The translations under genes and the position numbers were made by a program. Shown here in pieces: positions 61,915 through 64,000 of a stretch of DNA of 64,000 nucleotides. Every line of letters begins with the position of its first letter. Position 1 is the stretch's first letter. The notes below the pieces were generated by a model. That model did no database searches and was not told where the DNA came from. It was given only the letters and a program-made list of their open reading frames with translations. The stretch lies in contig CAIVEH010000088.1 of the NCBI GenBank assembly GCA_903904855.1, positions 1-64,000 on the forward strand, given 5' to 3'. This DNA is from an uncultured Bacteroidota bacterium. GTDB lineage: Bacteria; Bacteroidota; Bacteroidia; Chitinophagales; Chitinophagaceae.

Positions 61915-62703
61915 TTGTTAAAGCAGCATATTGATGCCAAAGTTCGTTTCGACCAGCAGGTGGAAAATTCAAGCGCCTACGTTTTGCCTTTTATTGAGCA
62001 AACAAAGCCTTTGGCTTCCGGCACTACAATTCTTGAAGTGGGTACCGGTGAAGGAGGAGTACTTTTACCATTTATACAAAAAGGGTGTAAGTGTGTGGGG
62101 GTTGACCTTGCTGAGGCAAGAATAGAAATAGCAAATGATATTTTAAAAAGTGAAGTTGCAGGCGGACATGTAGAATTTCTTTGTCAGAACATATATGATG
62201 AGCAGTTTTTAAACAGGTTCAGCGCTTACTTTGATGTGATTATCCTTAAAGATGTTATTGAACATGTACCCAATCAGGAACAGTTCATTCCTTATCTGAA
62301 GAAATTATTAAAACCCGGAGGGCAGATATTTTTTGGTTTCCCACCATGGTATATGCCATTCGGAGGCCATCAGCAAACTGCACAGAAGAAATGGACCAGT
62401 GTACTTCCCTATTACCATATACTACCAAAGTTTTTATATGGAAGCATATTGAAAATAGCAGGAGAACACCCGGCTATTATTGCCGATCTGATGGAAATAA
62501 AAGACACCCAGATAACTATAGAACGTTTTGAACGTATTGTCAGGAGAAGCGGATTGAAAGTACTCAAAAAACAGCACTACCTGATCAATCCGATATACAA
62601 ATATAAATTTGGCCTTAAGCCCAGAAAACAATGGGCCCCGCTTACATGGATACCGTATTTCAGGGATTTTGTAACAACCTGTGTTTATTATACTGTTGGG
62701 TAG
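61915..62703 (+). CDS. SAM-dependent methyltransferase
   Basis: A 262-aa class I methyltransferase of the UbiE/methyltransf_11 kind. Motif I is TILEVGTGEGGVLLPF (about 39-54), followed by CVGVDLAEARIE (Asp for the ribose) and YFDVIILKDVIEHVPN and LLKPGGQIFFGFPP. The C-terminal part is basic and aromatic (YKFGLKPRKQW). A TTG start is required; a stop lies in frame at 61900 and the next likely start would remove part of the N-terminus. A near-match TTAATTTG sits at about 61887. The target is unknown; surface-glycan and quinone methylation are both possible. The next gene is an M16 peptidase 157 bp away. Confidence 0.8.
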   Translation: MLKQHIDAKVRFDQQVENSSAYVLPFIEQTKPLASGTTILEVGTGEGGVLLPFIQKGCKCVGVDLAEARIEIANDILKSEVAGGHVEFLCQNIYDEQFLNRFSAYFDVIILKDVIEHVPNQEQFIPYLKKLLKPGGQIFFGFPPWYMPFGGHQQTAQKKWTSVLPYYHILPKFLYGSILKIAGEHPAIIADLMEIKDTQITIERFERIVRRSGLKVLKKQHYLINPIYKYKFGLKPRKQWAPLTWIPYFRDFVTTCVYYTVG

Positions 62704-62860
62704 GAAGAGGAGTACATCAATTAAATCAGGTTTTACAGATTATGTACTTTGCCTATCGCATGAAATTCTTTGCAGATACGGCATGGCTATTTTCTTCACA
62801 TCAATACATTTTTCCAATATTTGCTGAATAATTTCTAATTTCAACCAAAATGAAGTCTTT

Positions 62861-64000
62861 ATGAAACTATTAATGAAAATCGCCTTTTTACTGCTGTTTG
62901 TCTCAGGATTACAGTTTTCAAATGCTGCATTTGCCCAGGATGAGCATAAATGGGCAGAAAAGAGCGCAGACGGATATAAGTACAGATATGTAACCGGCGA
63001 CCCTATGCAAACACGGTTTTACAAACTAAAAAACGGCCTTACAGTAATACTGAGCCCTACACATAAGGAGCCCAGAATGCATTTTTATATCGCAACGAAG
63101 GCGGGCAGCAAAACGGACCCTGCAGACCACACAGGTCTTGCCCACTACCTCGAGCATATGATGTTTAAAGGGACGCAGCATTATGGTTCGCTTAACTGGG
63201 CAGAAGAAAAACCATGGCTTGATAAAATCAATGATTTGTATGAAGAGTACAACCATACAAAAGACGAAGAAAAGAGAAAAGAAATATACCATCGTATAGA
63301 TTCGGTATCAGGTATTGCAGCAAAATTTGCAATTGCCAATGAGTATGATAAGATGATGACTTCAATGGGTGCGAAAGGAACAAACGCATTCACCTCATTT
63401 GAACAAACTGTATATACCGAAGACATACCTGCAAACGCAGTAGATAAGTTTCTGAAAGTACAGGCAGACAGGTTTAGTAACCCTGTATTCAGGATATTCC
63501 ATACAGAGTTGGAAGCCGTATATGAAGAAAAAAACCGGGGACTGGATAATGACCCAAGGAAAGTTTCAGAGCTGATGCTGGAAAATCTGTTCCTGAACCA
63601 TAATTATGGTAAGCAAACAACGATTGGTACAATTGAACACCTCAAGAATCCTTCCCTGTTGGAGATCCGGAAGTATTTCGACACGTACTACGTACCTAAT
63701 AATATGGGAATAATAGTGTCGGGAGATTTTGACCCCGATGCAATGGTCAAAAAAATTGAAAACTACTTCTCAGGCATGGAACAAAAGGATGTGCCAAAAT
63801 ATACTTTTAAACCTGAAGCGCCGATTAAGTCACCTGTAACTAAAGAAGTATTGGGGCCAGATGCCGAATTTGTTGCAATAGGCTATCGTTTGCCTGGTGT
63901 GCATGATAAAGAGGCGCTACTGGCCGACCTGGTGGGCCAGGTACTGACCAATGGAAGGGCAGGATTAATTGACCTAAACCTGGTAAAAAAGCAGAAATTG
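62861..64000 (+). CDS. M16-family zinc peptidase, partial (runs off the window)
   Basis: The frame is open from ATG 62861 to the last base, so only the N-terminal 380 residues are visible. The signal peptide is hydrophobic and ends near AAFAQ. The inverted zinc motif HYLEH is at residues 95-99, and the downstream ELEAVYEEKNRGLDNDP supplies the third zinc ligand Glu. GLTVILSPTHKEPRMHFYIATKAGSKTDPADHTGLAHYLEHMMFKG is the family core. A helical insert (about 115-165, NDLYEEYNHTKDEEKRKEIYHR) lies between the two motifs. Later parts (SGDFDP, YRLPGVHD) are typical of the M16 alpha half. Exported M16 peptidases of Bacteroidota are usually full-length at 900-1000 aa with two halves, so more than half is missing. 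Confidence 0.9.
   Translation, partial: MKLLMKIAFLLLFVSGLQFSNAAFAQDEHKWAEKSADGYKYRYVTGDPMQTRFYKLKNGLTVILSPTHKEPRMHFYIATKAGSKTDPADHTGLAHYLEHMMFKGTQHYGSLNWAEEKPWLDKINDLYEEYNHTKDEEKRKEIYHRIDSVSGIAAKFAIANEYDKMMTSMGAKGTNAFTSFEQTVYTEDIPANAVDKFLKVQADRFSNPVFRIFHTELEAVYEEKNRGLDNDPRKVSELMLENLFLNHNYGKQTTIGTIEHLKNPSLLEIRKYFDTYYVPNNMGIIVSGDFDPDAMVKKIENYFSGMEQKDVPKYTFKPEAPIKSPVTKEVLGPDAEFVAIGYRLPGVHDKEALLADLVGQVLTNGRAGLIDLNLVKKQKL

Noticed and set aside
62631-62831. 66-codon plus-strand frame at the end of the methyltransferase gene
   Set aside because: Overlaps the methyltransferase in another frame and then runs into non-coding DNA.
63026-63426. Minus-strand frames at the right edge
   Set aside because: They are antisense to the M16 peptidase, which is open to the end of the window and shows the zinc motif.

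Overview
The window reads as chromosomal DNA from a member of the Bacteroidota, most likely a free-living Chitinophagia/Sphingobacteriia-type organism. The evidence is internal. At least seven proteins end in a type IX secretion (T9SS) sorting domain with a YPNP-type motif. Bacteroidota-restricted families are present (DUF2795, a DUF2027-Smr protein, PurF with an eight-residue propeptide). Several genes carry the Bacteroidota promoter box TAnnTTTG, often only a few bases from the start codon, and Shine-Dalgarno sites are not evident. No rRNA, tRNA, CRISPR array or complete insertion sequence was found.

Layout. (1) 1-17,933: two giant tandem paralogues (about 2,670 and 3,006 aa) made of NHL propellers, a cadherin-like module, 28 Ig-like repeats each and a T9SS tail; a decayed copy of the same tail lies just downstream of the first. 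(2) 18,124-20,469: ugd and uxs, making UDP-glucuronate and UDP-xylose. (3) 20,862-30,712: a T9SS propeller protein, purF, two GT39-like membrane proteins flanking a double OmpA-domain protein, rdgB and a DUF2027-Smr protein. (4) 30,816-38,282: a secreted C10 cysteine peptidase, an usher-like outer-membrane protein with no visible signal peptide, and a small NHL/Ig/T9SS protein. (5) 38,463-48,401, minus strand: a compact operon of DUF4402 pilin-like protein, PapD-like chaperone, tail-fibre/beta-helix protein, a frameshifted T9SS protein, a second DUF4402 protein and an usher-like protein. (6) 49,642-53,373: an FG-GAP surface protein and a solitary HTH protein surrounded by intergenic repeat elements. 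(7) 53,374-57,621: an SDR enzyme and a glycan operon (GT2, GT39-like, wecB). (8) 57,883-64,000: lipoprotein, LolD-type ATPase, DUF2795, LOG-family protein, a DNRLRE/T9SS protein, a methyltransferase, and the 5' part of an M16 peptidase that runs off the window.

The most interesting system is region 5. It has every component class expected of a chaperone-usher pilus (candidate pilin, second DUF4402 subunit, periplasmic chaperone, usher, adhesin-like fibre), tightly packed with TGATG and ATGA overlaps, in a phylum not usually credited with chaperone-usher pili. The usher-like protein and its paralogue at 33,047 end in a SPOR-like domain, which would tie an outer-membrane pore to peptidoglycan. 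A stable stem-loop lies between the pilin gene and the assembly genes. All family assignments come from reading the translated sequences by eye; no database search was possible.
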